Assembly (NCBI RefSeq): GCF_014851905.1
Contig: NZ_JACVAQ010000001.1
Span: 1,240,001 to 1,304,000 of the forward strand
DNA: 64,000 nt
DNA from: Pseudomonas sp. PDM14
GTDB lineage: Bacteria > Pseudomonadota > Gammaproteobacteria > Pseudomonadales > Pseudomonadaceae
Reading direction: 5' to 3'
Under the pieces are notes generated by a model. That model was not told the DNA's origin and searched no databases. It was given only the letters and a program-made list of their open reading frames with translations. The position numbers and the translations under genes are program-made. Below are positions 34,013 through 43,957 of this stretch, piece after piece. Position 1 is the first letter of the stretch; every line of letters starts with the position of its first letter.

Positions 34013-34846
34013 TTAGTGCACTTCTTCCAGGTCGTCGTGGAGCAGTTCGAGGATGTGCCGCTTCATGCGGATGAACTCCGGCTCCATCACCACGTCCAGG
34101 CTGCGCGGGCGATCGATCGGCACCTCGAGAATCTCCTTGATCCGTCCCGGCCGCGCTCCCATCACGTAGATGCGGTCGGCGAGCAGGATGGCCTCGTCGA
34201 TGTCATGGGTGACGAACACCACGGTCTTCTTGCTGTTGCCCCACACCTGCAGCAGCAGTTGCTGCATCTGCAGCCGGGTCTGGCTGTCCAGCGCGCCGAA
34301 GGGCTCGTCCATCAGCAGGATCTGCGGATCGTTGGCCAGCGCGCGGGCAATCGCCACGCGCTGCATCATGCCGCCGGAGAGCTGCTTGGGGTAATGCTCG
34401 GCGAACTTGGCCAGGCCCACTTCGCCCAGGTAGAACTCAACGATGGTGCGGATCTCGTCCTGCGGCAGGCCGCGACGCTTGAGGCCGAACTCGATGTTCT
34501 GGCGCACCGTCAGCCAGGGGAACAGGGTGTAGCCCTGGAACACCATGCCGCGGTCGGCACCCGGCCCGTCGACCTTCTGCCCGCCGACGTAGATCGCGCC
34601 GTCACTCGGCTCGGCGAGGCCGGCGGTGAGGTACAGCAGGCTCGACTTGCCGCAGCCGGACGGGCCGACGATGACCGCGAACTGCTGGTCCGGCACCTCG
34701 AAGGAAACCTTGTCCAGCGCGGTGAAGGTCTCGCCGTTGGGCGAGCGATAGCGCAGGCTGACCTCTTCCACGCGCAGGCGTGCCGGCACGTCGGCGTACT
34801 CGCTGAGCGACGGCATGATGTAGGGTTTGCTGGCTACTGCGCCCAT
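34013..34846 (-). CDS. ABC transporter ATPase, nitrate/sulfonate/taurine type
   Basis: A 277-residue ATP-binding subunit with Walker A GPSGCGKSS, Q-loop FQGYTLFPWL, signature LSGGMMQR, Walker B ILLMDEP and the switch histidine in VFVTHD. It belongs to the SsuB/TauB/NrtD group. The start overlaps the permease stop by 13 bases on the minus strand. It energises uptake through the permease with the binding protein encoded at 35701. Confidence 0.92.
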   Translation of the reverse strand: MGAVASKPYIMPSLSEYADVPARLRVEEVSLRYRSPNGETFTALDKVSFEVPDQQFAVIVGPSGCGKSSLLYLTAGLAEPSDGAIYVGGQKVDGPGADRGMVFQGYTLFPWLTVRQNIEFGLKRRGLPQDEIRTIVEFYLGEVGLAKFAEHYPKQLSGGMMQRVAIARALANDPQILLMDEPFGALDSQTRLQMQQLLLQVWGNSKKTVVFVTHDIDEAILLADRIYVMGARPGRIKEILEVPIDRPRSLDVVMEPEFIRMKRHILELLHDDLEEVH

Positions 34847-35637
34847 GCGGCAATCCTCAGTCGAAGCAGACGGAACAGTTGATCGGTGACCAGTCCGAGC
34901 AGGCCGATGATGGCGATGGCGAGGAAGATCACGTCGACCTGGAAACCGCGCATGGCCTTGAGGCTGATGTAACCGAGGCCACTGCTGGCTGCGACCAGCT
35001 CGGCCACCACCAGGTAGGTCCAGGCCCAACCCATGGTCACGCGCAGAGTGTCGAGCACGCCGGGCAGCGAGGCCGGGCCGAGCACGTGCAGGACCACATC
35101 ACGGCGTGTGGCGCCGAGGGTGTAGCTGGCGTTGATCAGGTCCTTGGACACGCCCTTGGAGACGTCGGCAATCATCACCAGCTGCTGGAAGAACACGCCG
35201 AAGATGATCACCGCTACGCGCTGTTCCAGGCCGATGCCGATCCACAGGATGAACAGCGGCACGAACGAGGTCACCGGCAGGTAGCGGACGAAGTTGACCA
35301 GCGGTTCGAGCAGCGCCTGGACGATGCGGAAGCTGCCCATCAGCAGGCCCAGCGGCACCGAGACCAGGGATGAAACCAGAAAGCCGATCAGCACCACTTC
35401 GATGCTGGCCAGCACATGCTTGCCCAGGGTGCCATCGCCCCCCAGGCGTACGGCGGCGGCGACCACGTCGCCCGGTGTCGGCAGGAACATCGCCGGCACC
35501 ACGCCGCCATAGGAAAGTCCGGCCCACAGGCCGAGCACCAGCAGCCAGCACAGGGTACTGGCGCCGATGATCAGGCGGTTCGGCAGGTCGACCTTGGGCG
35601 TCAGGCAACGCTGCACCCAGGATTTTTGCGTGGCCAT
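34834..35637 (-). CDS. ABC transporter permease, SsuC/TauC type
   Basis: A 267-residue inner-membrane subunit with about six helices. The EAA-like loop coupling it to the ATPase is visible around DLINASYTLGATRRDVVLHVLGPASLPGVLDTLR, as in nitrate/sulfonate/taurine permeases. It lies between the binding protein (upstream, across a hairpin) and the ATPase (overlapping), forming a standard three-gene importer. Confidence 0.92.
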   Translation of the reverse strand: MATQKSWVQRCLTPKVDLPNRLIIGASTLCWLLVLGLWAGLSYGGVVPAMFLPTPGDVVAAAVRLGGDGTLGKHVLASIEVVLIGFLVSSLVSVPLGLLMGSFRIVQALLEPLVNFVRYLPVTSFVPLFILWIGIGLEQRVAVIIFGVFFQQLVMIADVSKGVSKDLINASYTLGATRRDVVLHVLGPASLPGVLDTLRVTMGWAWTYLVVAELVAASSGLGYISLKAMRGFQVDVIFLAIAIIGLLGLVTDQLFRLLRLRIAAWAQ

Positions 35638-35669
35638 GCTGCCACCTCTCGACGCGAAGATTGAACGAC

Positions 35670-35692
35670 GGGAGCGGCGCGCAGCCGCTCCC
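35670..35692 (-). terminator. Hairpin between binding-protein and permease genes
   Basis: GGGAGCGGC, loop GCGCA, GCCGCTCCC. It lies eight bases past the binding-protein stop on the minus strand, with no T-tract. Such hairpins commonly protect the binding-protein mRNA or cause partial read-through so it is made in excess. Confidence 0.6.
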
Positions 35693-35700
35693 GATGGGCC

Positions 35701-36687
35701 TTACGGTGTGACGAAGGACGGGTCGACCAGCTCGTCGTAGGCGACGTTGTAGGTCTTGCCCTGTAGCTGGGTCCAGGTCTCGTTGGCCAGGCTGATGATG
35801 CCGGCGATGTCACCCGGCTTGCCCGGGGTGCCGAGCAGCTTCTCGCTCATGGCCTGGTCGTAGAACTTCACGCCCTTGGCCGCTTCAGCCAGGTCCTTGG
35901 GATCGGACAGGTAGCCGCCGACGCCCTTGGCCATGATCGCGTAGGCCTCCTGCGGGTGGGTCTTGGTGTACTCGACCGCCTTGTACAGGCCGGCGACCAG
36001 CGCCTTCACATCCTCCGGCTGCTTCTCGATCACGTCGCAGGACAGCGCCACCACGTCGACGATCACACCGGGGGTCTCGCTGGAGTCGATCAGTACCTTG
36101 CCCTGGCCCTTGGCCTTGACCAGCGACAGGTGCGGCTCCCAGGTCACCGCCGCCGGTACGCGGCCGGCGATGAAGGCGGTGGCCGCGTCGTCAGCGGTCA
36201 TGTTCTGGATTTCCAGGTCGCTCATGCTCATGCCCTTCTGCTTGAGCAGGTAGCTCAGCCAGAACTGCGACACCGAGCCTTCGTTGACCGCCACGGCCTT
36301 GCCCTTGAGCTGGTCCAGGCTGGTCACGTCCTTGCCCACCAGCACGCCGTCGCCGCCGTGGGATTCGTCGAGCGCGGCCACCGCCTTGAAGCAGAAATCC
36401 TTGGAGCGGTACTTGAGGATCTCGTCGATGGTCGATGCCGAGCCGGACAGCTTGCCGGAGGCCTGGGCCGCCATGTACATGGCCGACTCCTCGATCACGG
36501 TGAAGTCGACGTCCAGGCCCTGCTCCTTGAAGTAGCCAAGATCGCGGGCCAGGTACAGGGTGCCGTAGCCGACCCAGGTGGTGTGACCGAGGGTCAGGCT
36601 GCCGGCCTGGGCGGTGGCCGCCAGGCTCAGGGCCAGGCCGGCGCCGATGGCGGTACGGGTGAACGTGGTGCGCAAGGTCTTGATCAT
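35701..36687 (-). CDS. ABC transporter periplasmic substrate-binding protein
   Basis: A 328-residue exported protein (signal peptide to about residue 28, ending ATAQA). The mature part starts GSLTLGHTTWVGYGTLYLAR, and the ADDAATAFIAGRVPAAVTWEPHL segment is typical of the NMT1/SsuA/TauA fold for nitrate, sulfonates, taurine or thiamine-precursor ligands. The ligand here is probably a small organic nitrogen or sulfur compound, judging from the aminotransferase and aldehyde dehydrogenase encoded just upstream. Confidence 0.9.
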   Translation of the reverse strand: MIKTLRTTFTRTAIGAGLALSLAATAQAGSLTLGHTTWVGYGTLYLARDLGYFKEQGLDVDFTVIEESAMYMAAQASGKLSGSASTIDEILKYRSKDFCFKAVAALDESHGGDGVLVGKDVTSLDQLKGKAVAVNEGSVSQFWLSYLLKQKGMSMSDLEIQNMTADDAATAFIAGRVPAAVTWEPHLSLVKAKGQGKVLIDSSETPGVIVDVVALSCDVIEKQPEDVKALVAGLYKAVEYTKTHPQEAYAIMAKGVGGYLSDPKDLAEAAKGVKFYDQAMSEKLLGTPGKPGDIAGIISLANETWTQLQGKTYNVAYDELVDPSFVTP

Positions 36688-36844
36688 GGAGCTCTCCACA
36701 GCCTGACGGCGTCGTTGGTCGATGTGTATGTGGCAGGGCCGGCCAGAGGCCAAAGGCTTCCCCACGCCGGCCCGCAAACGGCCGGCGGCTCTCTTCGTTT
36801 CAGTGCCCTCTGCGGGGCGTTTCTGACGTACAGCGGATGTGGCG

Positions 36845-38218
36845 TTACAGCAGGTTCAGCTCGCGCCCGGTGCGGTCCACCGCGCGGCGGGTTTTCTCCA
36901 CCAGCTCGTCCAGTTCGGCATGGCTAGCGACCAGGGCCGGCGCCATGATCATCCGGCCGAGGGTGGAGCGAATGATCAGGCCCTCGTCGAAGCCGACGGT
37001 GCGGCAGTGCCAGGCGATGTCGTTTTCGTTGGCGAAGCGCTTGCGGCTGCCCTTGTCCTCGGCGAACTGCAGCGCGGCGACCAGGCCGGTGCCCTGCACA
37101 TCACCGATCAACGGGTGATTGGCAAAGGTCTCGCGCAGCAGCTGCTGCAGGTAGGGGCCGGTGTCGTTCTTCACCCGGCTGACGATGCCTTCGTCGCGCA
37201 ACGCGGTGAGGTTGGCGATGGCCACCGCAGCAGCCACCGGGTGGCCGGCGTAGGTCAGGCCGTGGGCAAACACGCCGCCCTCCTGCACCAGCGCGTCGGC
37301 GATGCGCTTGCCGAGCACCAGGCCGCCCATGGGGATGTAGCCCGAGGTGAGGCCCTTGGCGATGGTCAGGGTGTCCGGCTCGAAACCGAAGTGCTGGTGG
37401 GCGAACCACTCGCCGGTGCGGCCGAAGCCGCCGATCACTTCATCGGCACAGAGCAGCACGTCGTATTGGCGGCAGATGCGCTGCACCTCGGCCCAGTAGC
37501 TGGCCGGCGGGAAGATCATGCCGCCGGCGCCCTGGAACGGCTCGGCGACGAAGGCGGCGACGTTCTCGGCGCCCAGTTCGAGGATCTTCGCTTCCAGCTC
37601 GCGGGCCGCCTTGAGGCCGAAGGCCTCTTCGGACAACTCGCCACCCTCGGCGAAGTAGTACGGCTCACCGATGTGGGCGAAGTCCGGCAGCATGCCGCCC
37701 ATCTCGTGCATGAAACCCATGCCGCCGAGCGCGGTGCTGCCCAGGGTGGAGCCGTGGTAGCCGTTCCAGCGGCCGATCATGATCTTCTTCTGCGGCTTGC
37801 CGACCACCTGCCAGTAGCGGCGCACGGCGCGAATCAGCACCTCGTTGGCCTCGGAACCGGAGTTGGTGTAGATGGCGTGGCTGTAGTGCTTGGGCAGCAG
37901 GCTGAAGAGCAGCTCGGACAGCTCGACCACGCGTGGGTGCGTGGTGTGGAAGAACAGGTTGTAGTACGGCAGCTCGGCCAGCTGGCGGGTGGCTGCGGCG
38001 TTCAGGTCTTCGCGGCCGTAGCCCAGCGCGGTGCACCACAGGCCGGACATGCCGTCGAGGTAGCGCTTGCCCTCGGTGTCCCACAGGTTCAGGCCCTGGC
38101 CCTTGGCAATCACCAGAGCGCCCTTCTCGTTGAGCGCCTTCTGGTCGAGGAAGGCATGGATGTGGTGGGCCGCATCCAGCGCCTGGTATTCCTTGGTGGT
38201 GTGTTTCTGGGCAGTCAT
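36845..38218 (-). CDS. Class III omega-aminotransferase (SpuC-like)
   Basis: A 457-residue PLP enzyme. Conserved segments are YTNSGSEANEVLIRA, the aromatic-rich GRWNGYHGST, LCADEVIGGFGRTG with the PLP aspartate, and the Schiff-base lysine in TIAKGLTSGYIPMGG. It resembles putrescine- or beta-alanine-pyruvate transaminases, which convert a terminal amine to an aldehyde. The aldehyde dehydrogenase upstream on the same strand supplies the next step. Specificity (putrescine, taurine, beta-alanine) cannot be fixed by eye. Confidence 0.9.
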   Translation of the reverse strand: MTAQKHTTKEYQALDAAHHIHAFLDQKALNEKGALVIAKGQGLNLWDTEGKRYLDGMSGLWCTALGYGREDLNAAATRQLAELPYYNLFFHTTHPRVVELSELLFSLLPKHYSHAIYTNSGSEANEVLIRAVRRYWQVVGKPQKKIMIGRWNGYHGSTLGSTALGGMGFMHEMGGMLPDFAHIGEPYYFAEGGELSEEAFGLKAARELEAKILELGAENVAAFVAEPFQGAGGMIFPPASYWAEVQRICRQYDVLLCADEVIGGFGRTGEWFAHQHFGFEPDTLTIAKGLTSGYIPMGGLVLGKRIADALVQEGGVFAHGLTYAGHPVAAAVAIANLTALRDEGIVSRVKNDTGPYLQQLLRETFANHPLIGDVQGTGLVAALQFAEDKGSRKRFANENDIAWHCRTVGFDEGLIIRSTLGRMIMAPALVASHAELDELVEKTRRAVDRTGRELNLL

Positions 38219-38392
38219 CGCAAAGTCTCCGCTAAGTCTTTCTAATAGTCAGAGGTGATGAAGAAATTCGTCGCGAGCGAAGAAAGGTCGTGTTCCGCCG
38301 CAGCGCAGGAACCGCAGTGCACTGGCGTGCATGAGGATTGCGAGCAGCGCAGGGGCACGAGATTTCGAGCGCGGTAGAATTTCCATCACCTC

Positions 38393-39883
38393 TCAACGCA
38401 GCTGGAACCAGGTGGTTTTGAGCTGGGTGTATTTGTCGAACGAGTGCAGCGACAGATCGCGGCCGAAGCCGGATTGCTTGCCGCCACCAAAAGGGGTGCA
38501 GGGGTCGAGGGCATCGACGGTGTTGACCGACACGGTACCGGCACGCAAACGACGAGCCACGCGATGGGCGCGGTTGAGGTCGTCGCTCCACAGCGAGGCG
38601 GCCAGGCCGTAGATGCTGTCGTTGGCCAGGGCCACGGCTTCGTCCTCGGAGTCGAACGGCAGCACGGCGAGTACCGGGCCGAACACTTCTTCGCGGGCCA
38701 GGCGGCTGTCGGCGGTCACGCCGGTGAAAATGGTCGGCGCGACGAAGTTGTCCGAGCCGTTGAAGCTCAGTTGCTTGCCGCCGCAGACCAGGCTCGCGCC
38801 CTCGTCCTGGGCGCAACGAATGAAGCCCATGACCCGCGCGGTCTGCCGCGTGTCGACGATGGCGCCAGCGCGGCTGGCCGGGTCCAGCGGATCGCCCGGC
38901 TGCCAGTCGCGGGCCTTGGCCTGCAGGCGCTCGACGAACTCGTCGTGGATCGAACGCTGCACCAGCAGGCGCGAGTTGGCCGAGCACACTTCGCCCTGAT
39001 TGAAGAAGATGCCGAAGGCAGCCTTGCTCGCCGCCAGATCAAGGTCCTGGCAGTCGGCGAACACCAGGTTGGCGCTCTTGCCGCCGCACTCCAGCCAGAC
39101 CTGCTTGAGGTTGGACTGCGCCGAGTAGCCCATGAAGTATTTGCCGACTTCGGTGGAGCCGGTGAAGGCCAGGCAGTCGACGTCCATGTGCAGGCCCAGG
39201 GCCTTGCCGGCGCTCTCGCCGAGACCGGGCACCACGTTGAACACGCCTTCCGGGATGCCGGCTTCGAGGGCCAGTTCGGCCAGGCGCAGGGCGGAGAACG
39301 GCGACTGCTCGGCGGGCTTGAGCACCACCGAGTTGCCGGCGGCCAGGGCCGGGGCCAGCTTCCAGGCGGCCATATCCAGCGGGAAGTTCCACGGCACCAC
39401 GGCAGCGACTACGCCGAGCGCTTCGCGGGTGATGGTGGCAAGAGCATCCGGCGCGGTCGGCGCGACCTGGTCGTAGAGTTTGTCGATGCTCTCGGCGTAC
39501 CAGCGGAACACGCCAGCGGCGCCGGGCACGTCGATGTTCCAGGCGTCCATCACCGGCTTGCCCATGTTCAGCGAGTCGAGCAGGGCCAGTTCGTCACGGT
39601 TGGCCAGGATCAGCTCGGCCAGGCGCAGCAGCTTCTGCTGGCGCTCACGCGGGGCGCAGCGTGACCACACGCCGGACTCGAAGCTGTCACGGGCGGCACG
39701 TACCGCCAGGTCGACCTCGGCCTCACCGCAGGCGGCGACATTGGCCAGCAGGCGGCCAGTGGCCGGGTCGATGGAGGCAAAGGTGGCGCCGGAGGCTGCG
39801 GCGACACGACGACCGCCGATGATGGCCTGGTCGATGAAACGCTGTTCGCTTGCGCGCCGTTGCCAATCGTTGAGTTGCAGCAC
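38393..39883 (-). CDS. NAD(P)-dependent aldehyde dehydrogenase (PuuC/KauB-like)
   Basis: A 496-residue enzyme. The catalytic cysteine is in NQGEVCSANSRL and the general-base glutamate in LECGGKSANL; VVPWNFPLDMAAWKLAPAL is the usual cofactor-binding segment. It fits gamma-glutamyl-gamma-aminobutyraldehyde and other omega-aminoaldehyde dehydrogenases. The start is GTG with GGGAG at a spacing of seven. It lies 174 bases upstream of the aminotransferase on the same strand, consistent with an amine-to-acid pathway. Confidence 0.9.
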   Translation of the reverse strand: MLQLNDWQRRASEQRFIDQAIIGGRRVAAASGATFASIDPATGRLLANVAACGEAEVDLAVRAARDSFESGVWSRCAPRERQQKLLRLAELILANRDELALLDSLNMGKPVMDAWNIDVPGAAGVFRWYAESIDKLYDQVAPTAPDALATITREALGVVAAVVPWNFPLDMAAWKLAPALAAGNSVVLKPAEQSPFSALRLAELALEAGIPEGVFNVVPGLGESAGKALGLHMDVDCLAFTGSTEVGKYFMGYSAQSNLKQVWLECGGKSANLVFADCQDLDLAASKAAFGIFFNQGEVCSANSRLLVQRSIHDEFVERLQAKARDWQPGDPLDPASRAGAIVDTRQTARVMGFIRCAQDEGASLVCGGKQLSFNGSDNFVAPTIFTGVTADSRLAREEVFGPVLAVLPFDSEDEAVALANDSIYGLAASLWSDDLNRAHRVARRLRAGTVSVNTVDALDPCTPFGGGKQSGFGRDLSLHSFDKYTQLKTTWFQLR

Positions 39884-40211
39884 CCTGATTCTCCCGAACC
39901 GATCCTGTGGCTTGTTGCGACCGATGGTGGCCCAAGGCGGGGGTTAGGAAAATTATTAAAAATGTCATCGGGCAATACGAAAAAGCTGGTTATGCCCGCA
40001 CCAGAACGGCGCAGCCTGCCGGCTTGTTGTGCACGCCCGCTGACGCGGCCGTTACCGCGACTGCGCCTGGCGCGCCGGGATCATCGCCCAGGCCACGGAC
40101 GGCCTGGGCGGCATGCTCCAAGGAGAGGATTCGTGTGTAGCGCAGGGTGGCGGGCGAGTGGCCTGCTCGACGGGCACGGCTGCATCATTTCGGCGCGGCC
40201 GGTGGGCGCTT
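39884..40211. other. 328-base gap upstream of the aldehyde dehydrogenase
   Basis: No convincing gene. The left 90 bases are AT-rich around AAAATTATTAAAAATG (39949-39964) and probably hold the aldehyde dehydrogenase promoter on the minus strand. The rest is GC-rich and shows no terminator or repeat that I can support. Confidence 0.5.
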
Positions 40212-41011
40212 TCAGCCGTCGACCAGTGCACCGTACAGCTCGGGCCGCCGCCCCTGCAGATAAGGAAAGGTCTCGCGCCACTGCGCCCGTGGCGAGCGGT
40301 CCAGATAGACCAGCAGCAGCGCTTCGCCACCGGCCACCGCGCCCAGGCGCTGACCATCCGGTGCCGCCACGCAGGAGCCGCCGAGAAAGGGCAGGCCGTT
40401 CTCCACGCCGCTGTGGTTGCAGTAGGCGACGAACAGCTGATTCTCCACCGCGCGGGTCGGCACGATCAGCTCCGGCACCGCGCGGTACTCCGGGGTCAGC
40501 GCGGTGGGAATCAGCACCAGCTCGCCCCGGCCAGGGCATGCGTGCGCACCGCCTCGGGGAACTCCACGTCGAAGCAGACCAGCAATGCGACGCGCCAGCC
40601 ATTGAGCTCGAACGGCGCCTCCAGTCGCTCGCCAGGGCTGAACAGCTCGCGCTCCATCGGCCCGAACAGATGCGTCTTGCGGTAGTGCGCCACGCGCAGC
40701 CCGTGGGCATCGATCACCTGCACCGCGTTGTAGGGTTTGCCGCCCTCCGGATGGCGCTCGGCGTAGCCATAGCAGACCGCCACCCCATGCGCCTGGCAGA
40801 GCGCGGCAATGCGTTGCGCCGCCAGGCCATCGGCCGCCTCGGCGAGCCCGGCCATGTCCTCGGGCACGTGATAGCCGCCGAGCCACAGCTCCGGGCACAA
40901 CAGCAGTTGCGCACCGGCGGCGGCAGCGGCGCGCAGCTGGATATAGAGAGCCGCCAGGTTGGCGTCGATGTCGGCGGGAAAACCTTGGGTCTGCCAGAGA
41001 GCCAGGCGCAT
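40212..41011 (-). pseudogene. Nitrilase-superfamily amidase, single-base frameshift
   Basis: The first about 165 residues (from MRLALWQTQGFPADIDAN) carry the full catalytic set: glutamate in LLCPELWLGG, lysine in HYRKTHLFGP and cysteine in LLVCFDVEFPEA. The frame then ends at LAGASWC. The rest (ELVLIPTALTPEYRAVPE to ALVDG) continues in another frame. Adding one base at the four-C run at 40525-40528 restores a normal protein of about 266 residues. Relatives hydrolyse aliphatic or aryl amides. It is either a recent inactivation or a sequencing error. It is divergent from a LysR gene. Confidence 0.85.
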
Positions 41012-41178
41012 GAAGGAAGTCTCCAACGGTAAGTCGAGCACGGCTCTTGCAAGAAGCATACGCACTCACTTGGCAGCCCGGCGCGAGCAAAAATATCGTC
41101 GCTGCCGAGCAAAATGCTCATTCGCCGTTATGCACCTGCGGCTATGGTGGGCGCATAACGAGATCGTCCGAGGTTTGC

Positions 41179-42090
41179 GTGGCCGCTTATACCCTGCGTC
41201 AGTTGAAGTACTTCGTCACCACCGTGGAATGTGGCAGCGTCGCCGAGGCGTCGCGCAAGCTGTACATCGCCCAGCCTTCCATCTCCACCGCCATCAAGGG
41301 CCTGGAAGAAAGCTTCGGCGTGCAGTTGCTGATCCGCCACCACGCCCAGGGCGTATCCCTCACCCCCGGCGGCGCGCGCTTCTACCGCAAGGCCCAGGAA
41401 CTGCTGCGCATGGCCAAGGAGTTCGAGCAGAACGCCCTGGCCGACAACGACGTGGTGGCCGGGCAGATCGACATCGGCTGCTTCGAGACCGTCGCCCCGC
41501 TCTACCTGCCGCGCCTGATCGCCGGCTTCCGCGAGCGCTACCCCGGCGTGGAAATCCGCCTGCACGACGGCGAGCAGCAGGAGCTGGTCCAGGGCCTGAC
41601 CGGCGGCCGTTTCGACCTGGCGATCTTCTACGAGCACGACCTCGACGGCACCATCGAGACCGACCCGCTGATGCCACCGCAACGCCCATATGCCTTGCTG
41701 CCGGAGGGCCACCGTTTCGCCGGCCAGGCCGAGGTGTCGCTGCGCGACCTGGCGCTGGAGCCGATGATCCTGCTCGACGTGCTGCCCAGCCGCACCTACT
41801 TCGTGAGCATCTTCGAGGAGCTGGGCCTGTCGCCGAACATTGTCTTCAGCTCGCCGTCGATCGAGATGGTGCGCGGCATGGTCGGCCAGGGTTTCGGCTT
41901 CTCCGTGCTGGTCACCCGCCCGCACTGCAACACCACGTACGACGGACGCAAGGTGGTCTGCGTGGACATCGTCGAAGACGTCACCGGCTCCGGCCTGGTC
42001 GCCGCCTGGCTGAAGCGCGCCCACCTGACCAAACCGGCACAGCTGTTCGTCGATTACTGCAAGGAGCAGCTGGCACCCGCGACCGAATAA
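41179..42090 (+). CDS. LysR-family transcriptional regulator
   Basis: A 303-residue regulator with N-terminal winged helix (YTLRQLKYFVTTVECGSVAEA, IAQPSISTAIKGLEESFG) and a two-lobed effector domain. The GTG at 41179 gives the standard family start. It is divergent from the nitrilase-family gene and probably regulates it, and perhaps the amine-catabolic genes beyond. The ligand is unknown. Confidence 0.87.
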   Translation: MAAYTLRQLKYFVTTVECGSVAEASRKLYIAQPSISTAIKGLEESFGVQLLIRHHAQGVSLTPGGARFYRKAQELLRMAKEFEQNALADNDVVAGQIDIGCFETVAPLYLPRLIAGFRERYPGVEIRLHDGEQQELVQGLTGGRFDLAIFYEHDLDGTIETDPLMPPQRPYALLPEGHRFAGQAEVSLRDLALEPMILLDVLPSRTYFVSIFEELGLSPNIVFSSPSIEMVRGMVGQGFGFSVLVTRPHCNTTYDGRKVVCVDIVEDVTGSGLVAAWLKRAHLTKPAQLFVDYCKEQLAPATE

Positions 42091-42169
42091 GCTCATCGAG
42101 ACAACCCACTGCCTGCACGGGCACAATCGCCGCACTGGCTTCACGACCTCAATCTGGAAGAGATCCAAC

Positions 42170-43777
42170 GTGCGCATTCGTCCTGCTGTCGCTGTGCTGC
42201 TTTCCGTACTCACCCTACCCTTCTCTGCTCACAGCTTCGGCGCCAGCCTCGATGGCCTGATCGCCGTGCTGGGCGAGCCCTCCGGCTGGCGCGCACTGGG
42301 CTCGACCACGCCCGGCACGGAGGACGGCTTCACCCACGACCTGTATGCAAACAGCGCGGTGATCGCCGCAGTCCTGAAAAGCCAGGGCGTGGACGCCCCG
42401 TTTGTAAAGCTCAGCAACGATCCGGCAACGGCCTGGAGTGCCTTCAACGAGTACCTGCAGCGCACCGCCGGCAGCACGCGCAGTGTCAGTGATGAAACCT
42501 GCGGCATCGCGGTCGCCCACCTGTATGGCCAGACACTCTCGCAGTTGCTGCTGAGCAAGGGCCCGCAGTGGGTCATGCCGCAGATCGGCGACAGCGAGGC
42601 ACGCGCCCTGGCCGAGCAAGCAACGGTCAGCTTCGGAGAGAGTCGCAGCCTGGCATTGGCAATGTGCGATAGCTGGAAGTACCGCAAGCTAAACAACGCC
42701 TTCGCTGCACTGTTGAACCGTGTCTCGGGCGAGATGCCCTATCTGCTGCACACCGCACTACCGCAAGGCAAACGGACCGAAGAGCAGAAGAACGCGCAGC
42801 AGGCGCAGGCCGAGGCGGTCACCAACGCTGCCGAGCAATCCGGGCAACTGGGCCACGAGATGCTCCAGGCGCTACAAGGGGTCTCCCCCGCCATCACCGA
42901 AGACCCGTTCACCCGGTGCATAGGCCTGAACACCCAGAGCGGATTCGACCTGAAGAATCAGTGCCTCAACAGTGTGCTGACGGCAGCCGAGCAGAACTAC
43001 CAGAAGATCCTGCAAGGCCAGATCCAGGCCATCGACTACGAGCGCGCCAATGCCCTGCGCCTGCAAGAGCAGCAGAGCAACCACGACGCGCACCAGACCT
43101 GCAGCCAGCACCTCGAGGGCGCCGACAACAGCAGCGGGTTCAGCCACGGTGACAATGAACGGTTTGCCCGTTGCCGCTACGTGCAACTCAAACTGCGCGA
43201 AGACGCGATGATCAAATCCCCTCCGCAGAGCAACGAGCGACTGGCGGCAGACGAACTCGCACGCGCAACCGCCCTCGCCGAACGCTACCCCGCCCCCGCG
43301 GCGTGGCCAGCACAGGAGCGGGAGCAATACCTCAAGCTGCTGCGCCATGCGGTGCAACTGGGCAATACACAAGCCAAGCTGCAGCTCGCGACGTTCATGG
43401 CCCAGGACATGAATGACATGAGCGCGCTCACAGAAGCCGAAAAACTACTCGACGATGCCGAGCGCGCACAGGGAGCAACGCAGCAGAGCCAGGCGCTCCG
43501 TAACCGGATAGCGCCGGTGCTGCAGGCCTGGCGCTTTGCCAACAGCCCGGAACAGAAACGCAAGACCTTGCGCGCCGCCGCCCTGAACTCCACCGATGAT
43601 GCGGTGAAGATGGCCCTGAGCATCGACCAGACGGCACGTGAAGGCGGCACCTGCGATGCACTGGTGATCAATGGCTACAACATCGCCAACAACGCCGGGC
43701 TGCCGATCAACACCCGCCTGCAGGTCCTGATCGACAAGATTACCGACACCCTCGCCCGGGCAGGCTGCTTTTACTGA
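42170..43777 (+). CDS. Large secreted protein of unknown family
   Basis: A 535-residue protein (GTG start, GGAAGAG upstream) with a signal peptide (MRIRPAVAVLLSVLTLPFSA). The mature part is mainly helical and has about seven cysteines spread over the length (DETCGIAV, LAMCDSWK, FTRCIGLN, KNQCLNSV, HQTCSQHL, FARCRYVQ, GGTCDALV) plus one near the end (ARAGCFY), suggesting disulfides in the periplasm. The central region around EEQKNAQQAQAEAVTNAAEQ could form a coiled coil. I recognise no family. It stands alone between LysR and argE. Confidence 0.7.
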   Translation: MRIRPAVAVLLSVLTLPFSAHSFGASLDGLIAVLGEPSGWRALGSTTPGTEDGFTHDLYANSAVIAAVLKSQGVDAPFVKLSNDPATAWSAFNEYLQRTAGSTRSVSDETCGIAVAHLYGQTLSQLLLSKGPQWVMPQIGDSEARALAEQATVSFGESRSLALAMCDSWKYRKLNNAFAALLNRVSGEMPYLLHTALPQGKRTEEQKNAQQAQAEAVTNAAEQSGQLGHEMLQALQGVSPAITEDPFTRCIGLNTQSGFDLKNQCLNSVLTAAEQNYQKILQGQIQAIDYERANALRLQEQQSNHDAHQTCSQHLEGADNSSGFSHGDNERFARCRYVQLKLREDAMIKSPPQSNERLAADELARATALAERYPAPAAWPAQEREQYLKLLRHAVQLGNTQAKLQLATFMAQDMNDMSALTEAEKLLDDAERAQGATQQSQALRNRIAPVLQAWRFANSPEQKRKTLRAAALNSTDDAVKMALSIDQTAREGGTCDALVINGYNIANNAGLPINTRLQVLIDKITDTLARAGCFY

Positions 43778-43957
43778 AGTGCGCGAAAGTAACGGCGACA
43801 GGGATTGGCAACAGCGCTTCAGCTGTTCGTCTGCGCCGTCTGCCACTGCTGATTCAGGCACAGGCCTTATCGCGGAACAGGCCCGTAGGGAATGATCCTG
43901 TACGTAACGACTGCGTGTATGGCGCTCTCGGATCGCTGCATCGCCGCAAGCTGGCTC

